Positions 1 to 10,737 of a DNA stretch of 64,000 nt are shown piece after piece. Made by a program: the position numbers and the translations under genes. The first letter of the stretch is position 1. Every line of letters begins with the position of its first letter. The DNA is from Sulfurimonas sp. HSL3-7 (GTDB taxonomy: Bacteria; Campylobacterota; Campylobacteria; Campylobacterales; Sulfurimonadaceae). Location: contig NZ_CP147919.1 of NCBI RefSeq assembly GCF_039645985.1, positions 1,116,001 through 1,180,000 on the forward strand, given 5' to 3'. The notes under the pieces are model-generated. The model searched no databases. It saw only the letters and a program-made list of their open reading frames with translations, and had not been told where the DNA came from.

Positions 1-507
1 ATTTTGCATAATCAATTTTGGCTGGCTTCCAGGAAAGGGGTTGGCATCATAGCCATGATCAAACACAAATATATCTTGTAGACCATCATTGTTAAAATCA
101 CTTACAATGGATTTTCTGGCATGCGTCGCGGGAGGCATATTGCCGCTAAACTCTGCTGTTGATGACGTGAAGGTCTGTGCACCGTCATTTAGTGCGAGAA
201 TACTGTTCACTTCTCCCTCAAGTAAATAGTCACCTGTCGCAAGAAATACATCGGTATCGCCGTCGCCATCGGCATCCAAATAGGCAATTGCATCTCGAAG
301 CGTGCCCGTTCCATCAGGCCTGGGTAAAGAAGAATATGCAATATAAATATCTGTCTTTGAATTTGTATATGAACTTTGTGCATCCGCATCTGGTGAAGAA
401 GATATACCTAGATTTACCACTGACGTTGCGTCACTACCGCTATCACTCGTACCACATCCAACAATAATAGTTGACAATACTATTGCACCGAAACATTGCT
501 TAATCAT
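1..507 (-). CDS. VCBS/FG-GAP repeat lipoprotein, 3' end outside window
   Basis: The open frame runs from ATG at 507 off the left edge (169 codons visible). Residues 1-18 form a lipoprotein signal peptide: MIKQ, a hydrophobic stretch, then a lipobox-like IIVGC with Cys18 as the likely acylated residue, followed by a Ser/Asp-rich linker. Two acidic motifs, YLDADGDGDTDVFLATG and SDFNNDGLQDIFVFDHG, match the Ca-binding core of VCBS/FG-GAP repeats, which build beta-propellers in surface proteins. An outer-membrane-anchored surface or adhesin-like protein is inferred; the ligand is unknown. An AGAGG ribosome site precedes the ATG. It stands alone on this strand, behind an extended -10 and a perfect palindrome, so it looks tightly regulated. 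Confidence 0.75.
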   Translation of the reverse strand, partial: MIKQCFGAIVLSTIIVGCGTSDSGSDATSVVNLGISSSPDADAQSSYTNSKTDIYIAYSSLPRPDGTGTLRDAIAYLDADGDGDTDVFLATGDYLLEGEVNSILALNDGAQTFTSSTAEFSGNMPPATHARKSIVSDFNNDGLQDIFVFDHGYDANPFPGSQPKLIMQN

Positions 508-530
508 TTTACACCTCTTTATACATTGTC

Positions 531-572
531 GAACTATTCGTTGAACGAATAGTTCATCTAGAAATCATTATA
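531..572 (-). promoter_or_regulatory. Promoter with perfect 25-bp palindromic operator
   Basis: On the minus strand an extended -10 (TGC then TATAAT, 572-567) lies upstream of the lipoprotein start at 507. Immediately downstream, 531-555 is a perfect dyad: GAACTATTCGTT, a single central G, then AACGAATAGTTC. The one-base centre is too small for an RNA hairpin loop, so a DNA operator is more likely. Its place at about +5 to +29 suits a repressor that blocks elongation. TetR-family operators often look like this, but no TetR gene is in the window. Confidence 0.6.
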
Positions 573-620
573 GCACTGATCGGTAGGTATTGCAGCTACA
601 TCGGAAATATTAGTATTAAT

Positions 621-945
621 TTAATCTTGTTCATGAGCTGATGTGGATTTTGCTTGGTCCAACCTTGTGCCTTTCATTATTTTATTTCCGTTTTTTTGAA
701 ACGCATAAGCGACTGTCTCAATCCGGCACAGATACCCATTTTGCTTCAGCTTATTCACAAGTGGTTTCAAATAGCCCGGCCTGTCTCCTTTAAGATCAAC
801 CAGGGGGAAAACTCTGGTCTCTTTTCCGATAAGGCACATTTCCAGAACCGAATCGATGTGAAAATCCAGATCAAAATGGTCGCTGTAAAAAATAGGAAGT
901 GCGAACAAAGGAGCAAGTCAAAACTGTTGTTTTCAGATGGTAGAT
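621..945 (-). pseudogene. Class I SAM methyltransferase remnant, truncated and frameshifted
   Basis: Two minus-strand frames join into one recognisable protein. Upstream (945 to about 890) reads DLPSENNSFDLLLCSHFLF. The next frame reads YSDHFDLDFHIDSVLEMC, then TRVFPLVDLKGDRPGYLKPL and a C-terminal AYAFQKNGNKIMKG. This follows the second half of a SAM-dependent methyltransferase family (LCSHFLFLYSD, RVFPLL, YEFQKGGN are its usual signatures). The break falls in a run of six T that would have to be seven to restore the frame. Stops close the frame above codon 945 and the N-terminal SAM-binding half is absent, so the gene is dead or badly truncated. If the homopolymer is a sequencing error, it is still a 5'-truncated fragment. 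Confidence 0.6.
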
Positions 946-991
946 CGTGTCATTTTTCAACCTTAGTGCGTGCAAAATTTAAAATAGCCAA

Positions 992-1615
992 TCAAAAATC
1001 CTCAAGCGGCTTTTTGATTGGCCCGCGATGAGTTGTGATGCGTTCCATAAAGTCGGCAGCCTCATGGTTGCCGATACCTCTTAATCCTTCGATGACGCTT
1101 TCTATATCTTCATCCGGTTTGTTCTGATTGAATTTGAATTTGGCTTCGATACGTTTTATTTCAAACGCAAAGAAGCGAATGAACCCGGTTAGATCTTTGA
1201 ACTTCTCTTCGTTTGGGAGTTGCCATCCCGCTTCGCCTTCGTAGCGATAGACAAGCTCATGAAACAGATTCCATATTTTGGTTTCGTTGTCGATAAAACG
1301 AATGTTTCCGTAGCAGTGGACCGCACTGTAGTTCCATGTCGGTACGTTGAAGTCCGAAGCGTACATCGACGGTGAGATATAGGCGTGCGGACCGGTAAAG
1401 ATGACAAGCGTCTCTTCGTTTTCCTGGATCCTTGATTGCGGGTTGTTCAGGGCAAAGTGCCCGTAATAGTGTCCATCCTGAAAGCGGTCAATCGGCATGT
1501 GTGTCGCCACGATCTTCCCATCGATATTCGAAACGACGGTGGCAAATGGATTTGAGCGTATGAATTGATGAATGGACTGCGCATTGTTTATATTGAATTG
1601 TTCGGGTATATACAT
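992..1615 (-). CDS. FMN-binding, PaiB-like transcriptional regulator
   Basis: 207 aa from the ATG at 1615, chosen because AGAGGA stands directly upstream; the 20 codons above it lack a ribosome site. The protein begins MYIPEQFNINN and has the PaiB-type split-barrel flavin fold: residues around 25-50 (FATVVSNIDGKIVATHMPI), YYGHFALNNPQ, and the FTGPHAYISPSMYAS plus VPTWNYSAVHCYG motifs near residues 75-105. PaiB proteins regulate sporulation and protease genes in Bacillus; in Gram-negatives the role is largely unknown and many may be flavin-dependent reductases. The gene ends 47 bp before the methyltransferase remnant and shares its strand, so they may once have been co-transcribed. Confidence 0.85.
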   Translation of the reverse strand: MYIPEQFNINNAQSIHQFIRSNPFATVVSNIDGKIVATHMPIDRFQDGHYYGHFALNNPQSRIQENEETLVIFTGPHAYISPSMYASDFNVPTWNYSAVHCYGNIRFIDNETKIWNLFHELVYRYEGEAGWQLPNEEKFKDLTGFIRFFAFEIKRIEAKFKFNQNKPDEDIESVIEGLRGIGNHEAADFMERITTHRGPIKKPLEDF

Positions 1616-1681
1616 GCTTCCTCTTTGACGTATAACAGCAAACCAAAGGGTAGCAGAATTGAGGTTAAGCGGCAAACTTTG

Positions 1682-4378
1682 TCACAACGTTTTTTTAAAT
1701 ACCCGAAGACGTAGCTGTTTCTCGAATTGGATGATGACAAACATCGTGACGCCGATACCGAGCATCAACATGCTGTCAAACAGACCCACATCTTCGGTCG
1801 CGAAAACACTTTGGAGCCATGGTACATAGGTAATGGCAATCTGACCGAGTACAACGACGATGATGGATAGCCAAACAGCAGGGGTGGCACGTATTACGCT
1901 CCATGTCCATGCACTTCCATGCATATTACGGATGAAGAGAAGGTGAAATATCTCCAGCACTACCAGCGTATTCAATGCGATCGTCTGTGCAAGGCGTTCG
2001 GAATAGCCGCTTGCAATAGCGTATTCATAGATGCCGAATATGCCGGCCAGAAACAGGCCGGCGACCAGTACAATATGCCACACGACACCACCATTAAGCA
2101 GCGACTCGTTGCGGGGTCTGGGCGGGCGTTGCATGGTGTTCTCTTCCGTAGGTTCAAAGGCCAGTGCTATGCCCAGTGTCACCGCAGTGATCATGTTCAC
2201 CCAGAGGATCTGGATCGGTGAGATGGGCAGGCTCAATCCGAGTATCAGTGCGAGGACAACGGTCATGGCCTCACCGGCATTGGTCGGCAGGGTCCAGCTG
2301 ATGACTTTTTTAATATTATCGTAGACCGTCCGCCCCTCGCGCACGGCAGCGACGATCGATGAAAAGTTGTCGTCAGCCAATACGACTTCCGAAGCCTCTT
2401 TTGCCGCTTCGCTGCCGGTTCTCCCCATAGCAATGCCGACACCTGCGCGCTTAAGTGCGGGTGCATCATTGACCCCGTCACCCGTCATGGCCACCGTCAT
2501 TCCATTGGCCTGCAGTGCCATCACCAGGCGTAGTTTATGTTCCGGGCTTGTGCGTGCAAAGATGCCCGTCTGTCGAACGGCAGATGCAAGTGCGTCGTCG
2601 TTAAGCGCGTCCAGTTCGCCGCCGGTCAAAATAGCATCGCCGTTTCGAAGCCCCAGTTGTTTACCGATCGCAGCTGCCGTGACGGCATGATCACCGGTGA
2701 TCATTTTGACGTCTATACCCGCTCGATGGCACTCGGCGATCGCTTTAATGGCTTCAGGCCGCGGTGGATCGATCAGACCGGTCAGCCCGAGAAATATCAG
2801 TGACTTGTCAATATCGGTGTGCTCGAGTATTGTCTGTTCGGGCCGGACCGGCTTGGTTGCGAAGGCCAGGAGGCGTTGCCCCTGTGCGGCTATTGCATTT
2901 GCCTGCTCCTGCCAATATGTAACATCCAGCGGTTTGGTTTCATTGTTGCCGGTGCGCTGTTCAGCACACATGGAGAGTATGGTCTCAGGTGCCCCCTTGA
3001 CGAAGATGAAGGCATTGTTATCATGGTCATGGTTAAGCGTCGCCATATACTTGTGCTTCGTATCAAAAGGGATCACATCGGTGCGCGTCCACTGATGTTT
3101 TGTGTCGGGACAGTCAATACCGGACTTTCCTGCAAACGCCAGCAGGGCAACCTCCATAGGGTCGCCCTGACCGGACCATGCATTTTCCTTTCGAACAAGT
3201 TCCGAATCATTGCAGAGTGCAGCCGTTCGTCCCAGTTCCTGTAAGAGCGTATGGTCAAACACGGCGACAGCCTGTCCATTAACGTTCACATCGCCAGAAG
3301 GCTCATACCCGTTCCCTCCGATCTCAAAGCGTTCCGAGTCTGTGACGACCGAGGCCACTTTCATTTCGTTGCGGGTCAGGGTGCCGGTCTTGTCCGAACA
3401 GATTACGGAGACCGATCCGAGTGTCTCGATCGCCGGTAAACGGCGGACAATCGCGTTTCGGCGTGCCATGGCCTGGACACCGATAGCCATCGTGATGGTC
3501 AACACGGCAGGCAACCCTTCCGGTATGGCTGCAACCGAAAGCCCCACAACGGCCATAAATATCGTGCTGAAATCGTAATGCAGGAGGAAATAACCGAACA
3601 TCAAAATAAGGGATGCGATGACAAGAATAAAGAGGGTAAGCAACTTGCCCAGGCGTGTCATCTGAACAACCAATGGTGTGTTCAGTGTCTGTACTTCCGA
3701 GAGCATACCGCTGATCCGACCGATCTCTGTGTCAGACCCTATGGCAACCACCACGCCCATACCCTGTCCATTGGTGACTGTAGTCCCGCTGAACCCTATG
3801 CAGAAACGGTCACCGAGCGGCGCTTCCGCAGCGACCTCTTCGGAACGCTTTTCGACAGCCACGGACTCGCCGGTAAGAATCGCTTCCTGGATCTGCAGAC
3901 CGTGGGTTTCCAGTAAGCGCAGGTCGGCGGGCACTTTGTCGCCGGCTTCGAGCAGGACGATATCGCCGGGAACCAGCAGTTCGCCCGCTACGGTTTGACG
4001 CTTTCCGTCGCGAATGACAGAGGCGCGCAGTGCCAGCATCTGTCGTATGGCATCCATCGCTTTTTCGGCTTTTCCCTCCTGTATGAAACCGATGACGGCA
4101 TTGATGATGACCACGGCAACGATGACAGCTGTATCAACAACATGCCCCAGCAGCAGCGTAATGGCGGCGGCTCCCAGCAGGACATAGATAAGGATGTTGT
4201 GAAAGTGGGAAAAAAAACGCAGGATTACATTTCTGCGCGGCGGTTCCGGAAGCCTGTTCGGTCCGACATCGGACAGCCTTTGCTCCGCATCGGCTGCACT
4301 CAGTCCTGCCGTCGTTGACTTCAGCGCGGATAATGTCTGTTCCGATGTTTGGTTGTGCCAGTCTTGAATCGTTGTCAT
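1682..4378 (-). CDS. P2-type cation-transporting ATPase
   Basis: 898 aa inner-membrane ion pump. In order: N-terminal cation-ATPase domain (WHNQTSEQTLSAL), TM1-2 near 60-100, actuator loop with TGES (169-172), TM3-4 with PEGLP (286-290), the phosphorylated aspartate in DKTGTLT (from 329), MITGDH and TGDGVNDAPAL in the P domain, then C-terminal TM5-10. The PEGLP and NxxE (NAGE, TM5) residues match calcium-pump-like P2 ATPases, but the TM6 segment reads NMITAVT, with Ala where SERCA has the calcium-binding Asp. It resembles bacterial CtpF-like pumps; calcium, magnesium or another cation cannot be told apart here. It lies 156 bp downstream of katG on the same strand. Confidence 0.9.
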   Translation of the reverse strand: MTTIQDWHNQTSEQTLSALKSTTAGLSAADAEQRLSDVGPNRLPEPPRRNVILRFFSHFHNILIYVLLGAAAITLLLGHVVDTAVIVAVVIINAVIGFIQEGKAEKAMDAIRQMLALRASVIRDGKRQTVAGELLVPGDIVLLEAGDKVPADLRLLETHGLQIQEAILTGESVAVEKRSEEVAAEAPLGDRFCIGFSGTTVTNGQGMGVVVAIGSDTEIGRISGMLSEVQTLNTPLVVQMTRLGKLLTLFILVIASLILMFGYFLLHYDFSTIFMAVVGLSVAAIPEGLPAVLTITMAIGVQAMARRNAIVRRLPAIETLGSVSVICSDKTGTLTRNEMKVASVVTDSERFEIGGNGYEPSGDVNVNGQAVAVFDHTLLQELGRTAALCNDSELVRKENAWSGQGDPMEVALLAFAGKSGIDCPDTKHQWTRTDVIPFDTKHKYMATLNHDHDNNAFIFVKGAPETILSMCAEQRTGNNETKPLDVTYWQEQANAIAAQGQRLLAFATKPVRPEQTILEHTDIDKSLIFLGLTGLIDPPRPEAIKAIAECHRAGIDVKMITGDHAVTAAAIGKQLGLRNGDAILTGGELDALNDDALASAVRQTGIFARTSPEHKLRLVMALQANGMTVAMTGDGVNDAPALKRAGVGIAMGRTGSEAAKEASEVVLADDNFSSIVAAVREGRTVYDNIKKVISWTLPTNAGEAMTVVLALILGLSLPISPIQILWVNMITAVTLGIALAFEPTEENTMQRPPRPRNESLLNGGVVWHIVLVAGLFLAGIFGIYEYAIASGYSERLAQTIALNTLVVLEIFHLLFIRNMHGSAWTWSVIRATPAVWLSIIVVVLGQIAITYVPWLQSVFATEDVGLFDSMLMLGIGVTMFVIIQFEKQLRLRVFKKTL

Positions 4379-4534
4379 TGCTTTCCTTATTCGACATAAT
4401 AGGGAATGGGTTTAGACTCTGTTGTGACGCCATCCCTGTTTGTATACCGGGCTTCCATCATCCGTCATAAGATCAGGGATATATTGCCTTGTATGGTCCT
4501 TCCTGTAGCTCAAAAAACGCTTTAATTACCTGTA

Positions 4535-6787
<2,253 letters not shown>

Positions 6788-6962
6788 TCAGTTTAGCTCA
6801 TTAATCATTTGACTAAATAAATAAAATTTATTTATGAAATATTTAAAGGATTTTGTGCAGACTGTCGGTTATTTTCTTGCAGAAAACCAAGCCTATGGTA
6901 CACAGAAGCCGTAGAAGAGGGCTACTCACTGTTTGTATGGAAAGGATGATGTAATTTAAGGT

Positions 6963-7280
6963 TTAAAAATCTGACCAGTTAGGCATCACGTTTACTGCGT
7001 ATCTTGGTTTTTGAATCAAATCACGCAGCATTTTAACGCTTTCGCCGATTTCAGAGATTTTAAGGCTTATCTGTCGTTTGAAATCAGTAGTCGCCTGTTC
7101 TGGGTATATAAGACACAATTTTCTCTTTTGGCATCACGATCAGTCCAAGCAGGCAGCAAAGAGTAGGGATGCAGTTATATTGTTCTTCAAATGGATAGTT
7201 TTCCAATATATCAGCATATTTGAAATCAGCTTCATTGTGCTATCAATAAATTCATATTCAGTGGTACGATGGTATCGCAT
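6963..7280 (-). pseudogene. Decayed gene, possible HEPN-family remnant
   Basis: Three minus-strand frames join smoothly. From ATG 7280: MRYHRTTEYEFIDSTMKLISN; next frame: YADILENYPFEEQYN, then CLLGLIVMPKEKIVSYIPRT; third frame: TTDFKRQISLKISEIGESVK, then MLRDLIQKPRYAVNVMPNWSDF and a stop at 6963. Each junction needs a one-base change, and together they read like a small all-helical protein. From memory, an EYEF...CLLGLIVMPKEK pattern occurs in HEPN-type (pEK499_p136-like) small proteins; this assignment is tentative. The characteristic basic RxxxxH motif is not visible, so the catalytic end may be lost. No other gene is seen in this stretch. Confidence 0.45.
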
Positions 7281-7514
7281 TGTCGCCTTTTAGATTATTT
7301 ATTTTCAACATGTCAGTTTTTTTGGTTTACAAAAATATATAAATAGTAAAGTGTCAGCCATAAAAACATTTTTGTGACTTTTATAATATTGTTAAATAAA
7401 ATATCGATTGTTCTGTAAATTATTCCCTGTGTAGATGTCACGGGAAGTTGGACATGTAAGCTTGTGTTTTTCTTAGCTGCGGACCATTGCGTAGGATATA
7501 GCGGTTAATTCTGC
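7281..7514. other. AT-rich gene-free stretch
   Basis: Between the decayed gene and the helicase promoter the DNA is very AT-rich with T and A runs and stops in all frames. I see no gene, repeat or RNA fold that I can support. Confidence 0.5.
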
Positions 7515-7828
7515 TATAATATCGAAAATCAAGCGCACTCGGTCTGCGATTTAGGTTCCTACGGAAACGTTTTCCTACCCTTCATTTTTCAAATCAAACA
7601 ACTATCAGTCTTGACCGAACCAAGCTATAAACAACTTGGTAGGCTCTTCAACTCGAATAAAAGCTAGAAGCAGTATGAACAGCATATGTGCTTTGTCTTA
7701 GAACGTGTAAAAAAAGGTGAGCTTAACCTCAATGTTAGGTGATGCTTTTCTACATGTTATGGGCAAATGATGAATACTGTGCAGATAGTCTCTATCGTTT
7801 CGTTCGGGTTTACATAAGGTACATATTA
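7515..7828 (+). promoter_or_regulatory. Promoter and long structured 5' leader of the helicase gene
   Basis: A TGC-TATAAT extended -10 occurs at 7512-7520 and predicts a start near 7527, about 300 nt ahead of the helicase ATG. The leader contains a perfect six-pair hairpin (ACCAAG 7619-7624, CTTGGT 7635-7640) and a smaller GGTTCC/GGAAAC pair near 7553-7567. No convincing ORF fills it. Long 5' leaders are known for cold-shock RNA helicase genes such as csdA/deaD, where they control mRNA stability and translation; a similar role is inferred. A separate small RNA is also possible. Confidence 0.45.
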
Positions 7829-9160
7829 ATGTCATTTACTACATTGGGGCTTTCGAAGCCGATTTTACGCGCTATTGCAGAAGAGGGCTATACAACGCCG
7901 ACACCGATCCAGGCCAAAGCGATTCCTGTCGTCCTGGCAAAAAAAGATATCCTCGCAGGTGCGCAGACGGGAACGGGCAAGACGGCCGGTTTCACCCTTC
8001 CGCTGCTGCAGCTGCTCAGTGATGCGCCGCAGACCAAGGGCAAGCCTAGAGTCCGTGCACTCATCCTGACACCGACACGCGAGCTGGCCGCACAGGTCGG
8101 CGACAGTGTCAAGACCTACGGTAAATACCTGCCGTTCAAGTCGACCGTCATCTTCGGCGGCGTCGGCATCAACCCGCAGATTGAGCGGCTCAAAAGAGGG
8201 GTGGACGTTGTTATCGCAACACCGGGGCGCCTTCTGGACCTTGCCAATCAAAGATGCATCGATCTCTCAGCCGTCGATTTTCTGGTGCTCGACGAAGCGG
8301 ACCGCATGCTCGATATGGGGTTCATCCACGACATCAAAAAAGTGCTGGCACTGCTGCCTAAAAAACGTCAAAACCTTCTCTTCTCTGCGACATTCTCGAA
8401 CGAGATCAAGGCGCTTGCCGACGGTCTGCTCGATTCGCCGACCCTTATCGAGGTGGCCCGCCGCAACACCGCTTCGGAGAGCGTTGAACAGCGCATCTAC
8501 CCGGTAGACAGAGAACGCAAACGCGAACTGCTTTCGCATCTGATCAAAGACCATGACTGGAGACAGGTCCTTGTCTTCACCCGTACCAAGCACGGGGCAA
8601 ACCGTTTGACGGAACAACTGGGTAAAGACGGCATCACGGCTTCTGCGATCCACGGCAACAAAAGCCAGACGGCGCGCACGAAAGCCCTTGCGGACTTTAA
8701 ACGGGGCGATGTGCGTGTTCTGGTTGCGACCGACATCGCCGCACGCGGCATCGACATCGACCAGCTGCCGCATGTGGTGAACTTCGAACTGCCGAACGTC
8801 TCGGAAGACTATGTTCACCGCATCGGGCGGACGGGACGTGCAGGCAACGAAGGCGAAGCGATATCCCTGGTCTGTGTCGACGAGCTGAAACTGCTCAGAG
8901 ACATTGAAAAGCTTATCAAACGTGATATCCCCCAAGTCAAGCTCAAAGGGTTTGAGGTTGATCCGTCGATCGCCCCGGAACCGATCCAGCAGCGCAGTGC
9001 GGGCCGCGGCGGAAACAGAGGCCGCGGCGGTAGCGGCGGCGGGGGCTCCCGTCCGAAGTCGACGACAAGTGCGACACGCCAGGATTCTGGACGCAGCCGG
9101 AATTCGGCAAGACCCGGCACAAAACAGCGCAGCAGAGACTCACACAGAGGTAACCGATAA
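7829..9160 (+). CDS. rhlE: DEAD-box RNA helicase, RhlE-like
   Basis: 443 aa ATP-dependent RNA helicase for RNA duplex remodelling in ribosome assembly or mRNA decay. The ATG at 7829 ([16 protein letters not shown]) gives the family's usual start and has AAGG upstream; the thirty codons before it lack family similarity. Motifs in order: Q motif (TPTPIQ), [41 protein letters not shown], then the second RecA domain with [10 protein letters not shown] and [10 protein letters not shown]. The C-terminal 75 residues are a low-complexity Arg/Gly/Ser tail ([10 protein letters not shown]), typical of RNA-binding extensions. Its stop codon overlaps the start of the next small gene. Confidence 0.95.
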   Translation: MSFTTLGLSKPILRAIAEEGYTTPTPIQAKAIPVVLAKKDILAGAQTGTGKTAGFTLPLLQLLSDAPQTKGKPRVRALILTPTRELAAQVGDSVKTYGKYLPFKSTVIFGGVGINPQIERLKRGVDVVIATPGRLLDLANQRCIDLSAVDFLVLDEADRMLDMGFIHDIKKVLALLPKKRQNLLFSATFSNEIKALADGLLDSPTLIEVARRNTASESVEQRIYPVDRERKRELLSHLIKDHDWRQVLVFTRTKHGANRLTEQLGKDGITASAIHGNKSQTARTKALADFKRGDVRVLVATDIAARGIDIDQLPHVVNFELPNVSEDYVHRIGRTGRAGNEGEAISLVCVDELKLLRDIEKLIKRDIPQVKLKGFEVDPSIAPEPIQQRSAGRGGNRGRGGSGGGGSRPKSTTSATRQDSGRSRNSARPGTKQRSRDSHRGNR

Positions 9161-9321
9161 TGGCCAGAACAAACTACTCCTACGAAAAACGCGGCAGAGA
9201 GCTGGAAAAACAGAAGAAAAAAGAGGAAAAGCGCCTCAAAAAGCTGGCTGCTAAGAACCCGGTAAGTGAAGAGGCCGAGGCGACCCCTCCGCCAAACGAA
9301 GAAAACCCTTCCGAAGCATAG
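9160..9321 (+). CDS. Small highly charged protein coupled to the helicase
   Basis: 53 aa starting [20 protein letters not shown]. The start overlaps the helicase stop in a TAATG arrangement, a hallmark of translational coupling. The first 35 residues are Lys/Arg/Glu-rich and predicted to form one charged helix (KKKEEKRLKKLAAKN); the tail is acidic with prolines (EEAEATPPPNEENPSEA). Similar short proteins that begin with [14 protein letters not shown] are widespread beside or near RNA helicase genes in Proteobacteria and are annotated as hypothetical. The composition and position suggest an RNA- or ribosome-associated partner of the helicase, which is inference. Confidence 0.8.
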   Translation: MARTNYSYEKRGRELEKQKKKEEKRLKKLAAKNPVSEEAEATPPPNEENPSEA

Positions 9322-9435
9322 TCCCCCAGGCCGTTTACCCGGCTGCACCTCAAAAAACATTCTTTCTATAAACCATCGTTGCTGTAAAATATCATCATAA
9401 AACCGATCTAAAGATCGACTTTTCAAGGATATGAT

Positions 9436-10113
9436 GTGCCGAGTCGGAGTGTAACTGAAAATCCCCCGTTGTTGCAAACTATTGAGCGGGCTGGCCTGCC
9501 GGATCTCTTTGAACACAAAAAACATATTGTCTACCCGGCAGGGGGCAGCGCCTTCAGCAGCAGTGACACCATGAAAAACGTCTATTTCATACTCAGCGGC
9601 AAGATAAAGATATCCCAGGTCAATCCCGAGACCTCCAAAGAGCAGACGCTCTACCTTTTAAGCCGGGGAGATATCTACGATGTCATCACGCTGCTTGACG
9701 GCAGAGAACATGACTATATCTCTGTCGCCCTCGAAGAGAGCGAGGTGGTCGAAGTACCGATCGGGCATATCCGCGAGCTTATTGAGAACGATCCCGCCTT
9801 CAACACCTTCTTTTTCCCCTATCTGGCCAAACAGATGCGCAATATGGAAGACCTGGCAGTGGACCTCTCCCTCTACGATGTCTACAACAGACTGCTGCGT
9901 CTTATAGCGAGAAATGTCGACACGGCAAAGGGACGATCACTTAAACTGATCCACAACCTTTCGCACGAAGAGTTGGCGGCACTTGTCGGAAGCGTCCGCA
10001 AGGTGGTCAACCGCAATATACAGCGGCTGAAAGAAGAGGGTATTCTGGAGGTCTCCCGAAAGCAGTTGAAGCTTAAAAGTCTCCAGCAGCTGTTTGAAAA
10101 ACTCAAATATTAG
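9436..10113 (+). CDS. Crp/Fnr-family transcriptional regulator
   Basis: 225 aa. It starts with GTG at 9436, seven bases after AAGGA; the nearby ATGs are out of frame. Residues about 20-135 form a cyclic-nucleotide-binding-like beta roll (NVYFILSGKIKISQ, LLSRGDIYDVITLLDG), followed by a dimerisation helix and a winged helix-turn-helix near 175-210 (LSHEELAALVGSVRKVVNRNIQRLKEEG). The arginine and glutamate that bind cAMP in Crp are not evident, and there is no N-terminal Cys cluster as in Fnr, so the signal is unknown. The gene precedes hsp20 by 80 bp, with a TGCCAC/GTGGCA hairpin (10121-10136) between them. Confidence 0.88.
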   Translation: MPSRSVTENPPLLQTIERAGLPDLFEHKKHIVYPAGGSAFSSSDTMKNVYFILSGKIKISQVNPETSKEQTLYLLSRGDIYDVITLLDGREHDYISVALEESEVVEVPIGHIRELIENDPAFNTFFFPYLAKQMRNMEDLAVDLSLYDVYNRLLRLIARNVDTAKGRSLKLIHNLSHEELAALVGSVRKVVNRNIQRLKEEGILEVSRKQLKLKSLQQLFEKLKY

Positions 10114-10193
10114 AGTCATGTGCCACTTAGGTGGCAGAACTCCCTGACAAAATCGACTAAACTTTCGGCAGATTTTTAATAAAGGAGTCAACA

Positions 10194-10619
10194 ATGTTAT
10201 TAACACCTTATAATCCATTTAGAGAGATCAGAGAGATCGAGAACAGACTTTTCGGCAGCCGTGCACTTGCAAAGGAGGATGAGAACGTTGTGACCTTTAC
10301 ACCGAAAGTGAACACACGAGAAGGCGAGTTTGCCTACCATATCGATGTCGACCTTCCGGGTGTAAAGAAAGAGGATATCAAAGTCGATATCAAAGAAAAC
10401 GTGCTTATTATCAGCGGTGAACGCAACTTCAAAGAAGAGGTTAAAGAGGAGGATTACTACCGTGTCGAGACACGTTTCGGTAAATTTTCCAGAAGTTTTA
10501 CATTGCCGGAGAATGTCGATATTGAAAACATTGACGCGGTTTCGGAGAACGGTGTCCTGGAAGTGATCATTCCCAAAGTGGAACCGAAAGAGAATGTCCG
10601 AAGCATCTCCGTTAAATAA
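10194..10619 (+). CDS. Small heat-shock protein Hsp20
   Basis: 141 aa ATP-independent chaperone that holds unfolding proteins. Residues 1-35 form the N-terminal arm (LLTPYNPFREIREIENRLFG). The alpha-crystallin domain spans about 38-130 (YHIDVDLPGVKKEDIKVDIKE, LIISGER, FSRSFTLPENVD, NGVLEVIIPK), and the C-terminal extension is short (VRSISVK, carrying an I-x-V-type motif). An AAAGGAG site stands upstream of the ATG. The length is normal. A factor-independent terminator follows, so it is probably the last gene of its transcript. Confidence 0.95.
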   Translation: MLLTPYNPFREIREIENRLFGSRALAKEDENVVTFTPKVNTREGEFAYHIDVDLPGVKKEDIKVDIKENVLIISGERNFKEEVKEEDYYRVETRFGKFSRSFTLPENVDIENIDAVSENGVLEVIIPKVEPKENVRSISVK

Positions 10620-10644
10620 ACGGAAGTGCATTTCAGTCTGGAAC

Positions 10645-10669
10645 CGGCTCTTGGATGTGGGCCGTTTTT
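10645..10669 (+). terminator. Rho-independent terminator after hsp20
   Basis: CGGCTC (10645-10650) pairs with GGGCCG (10659-10664), six pairs with one G-U, an eight-base loop, then five T. It lies 26 bp after the hsp20 stop. Confidence 0.65.
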
Positions 10670-10737
10670 AGATCATAAAAGGTGCCGAAGCTGCACTTTT
10701 GTCCGGAGAAGGTCTTTTTGACGCCGGATGGATTTTT

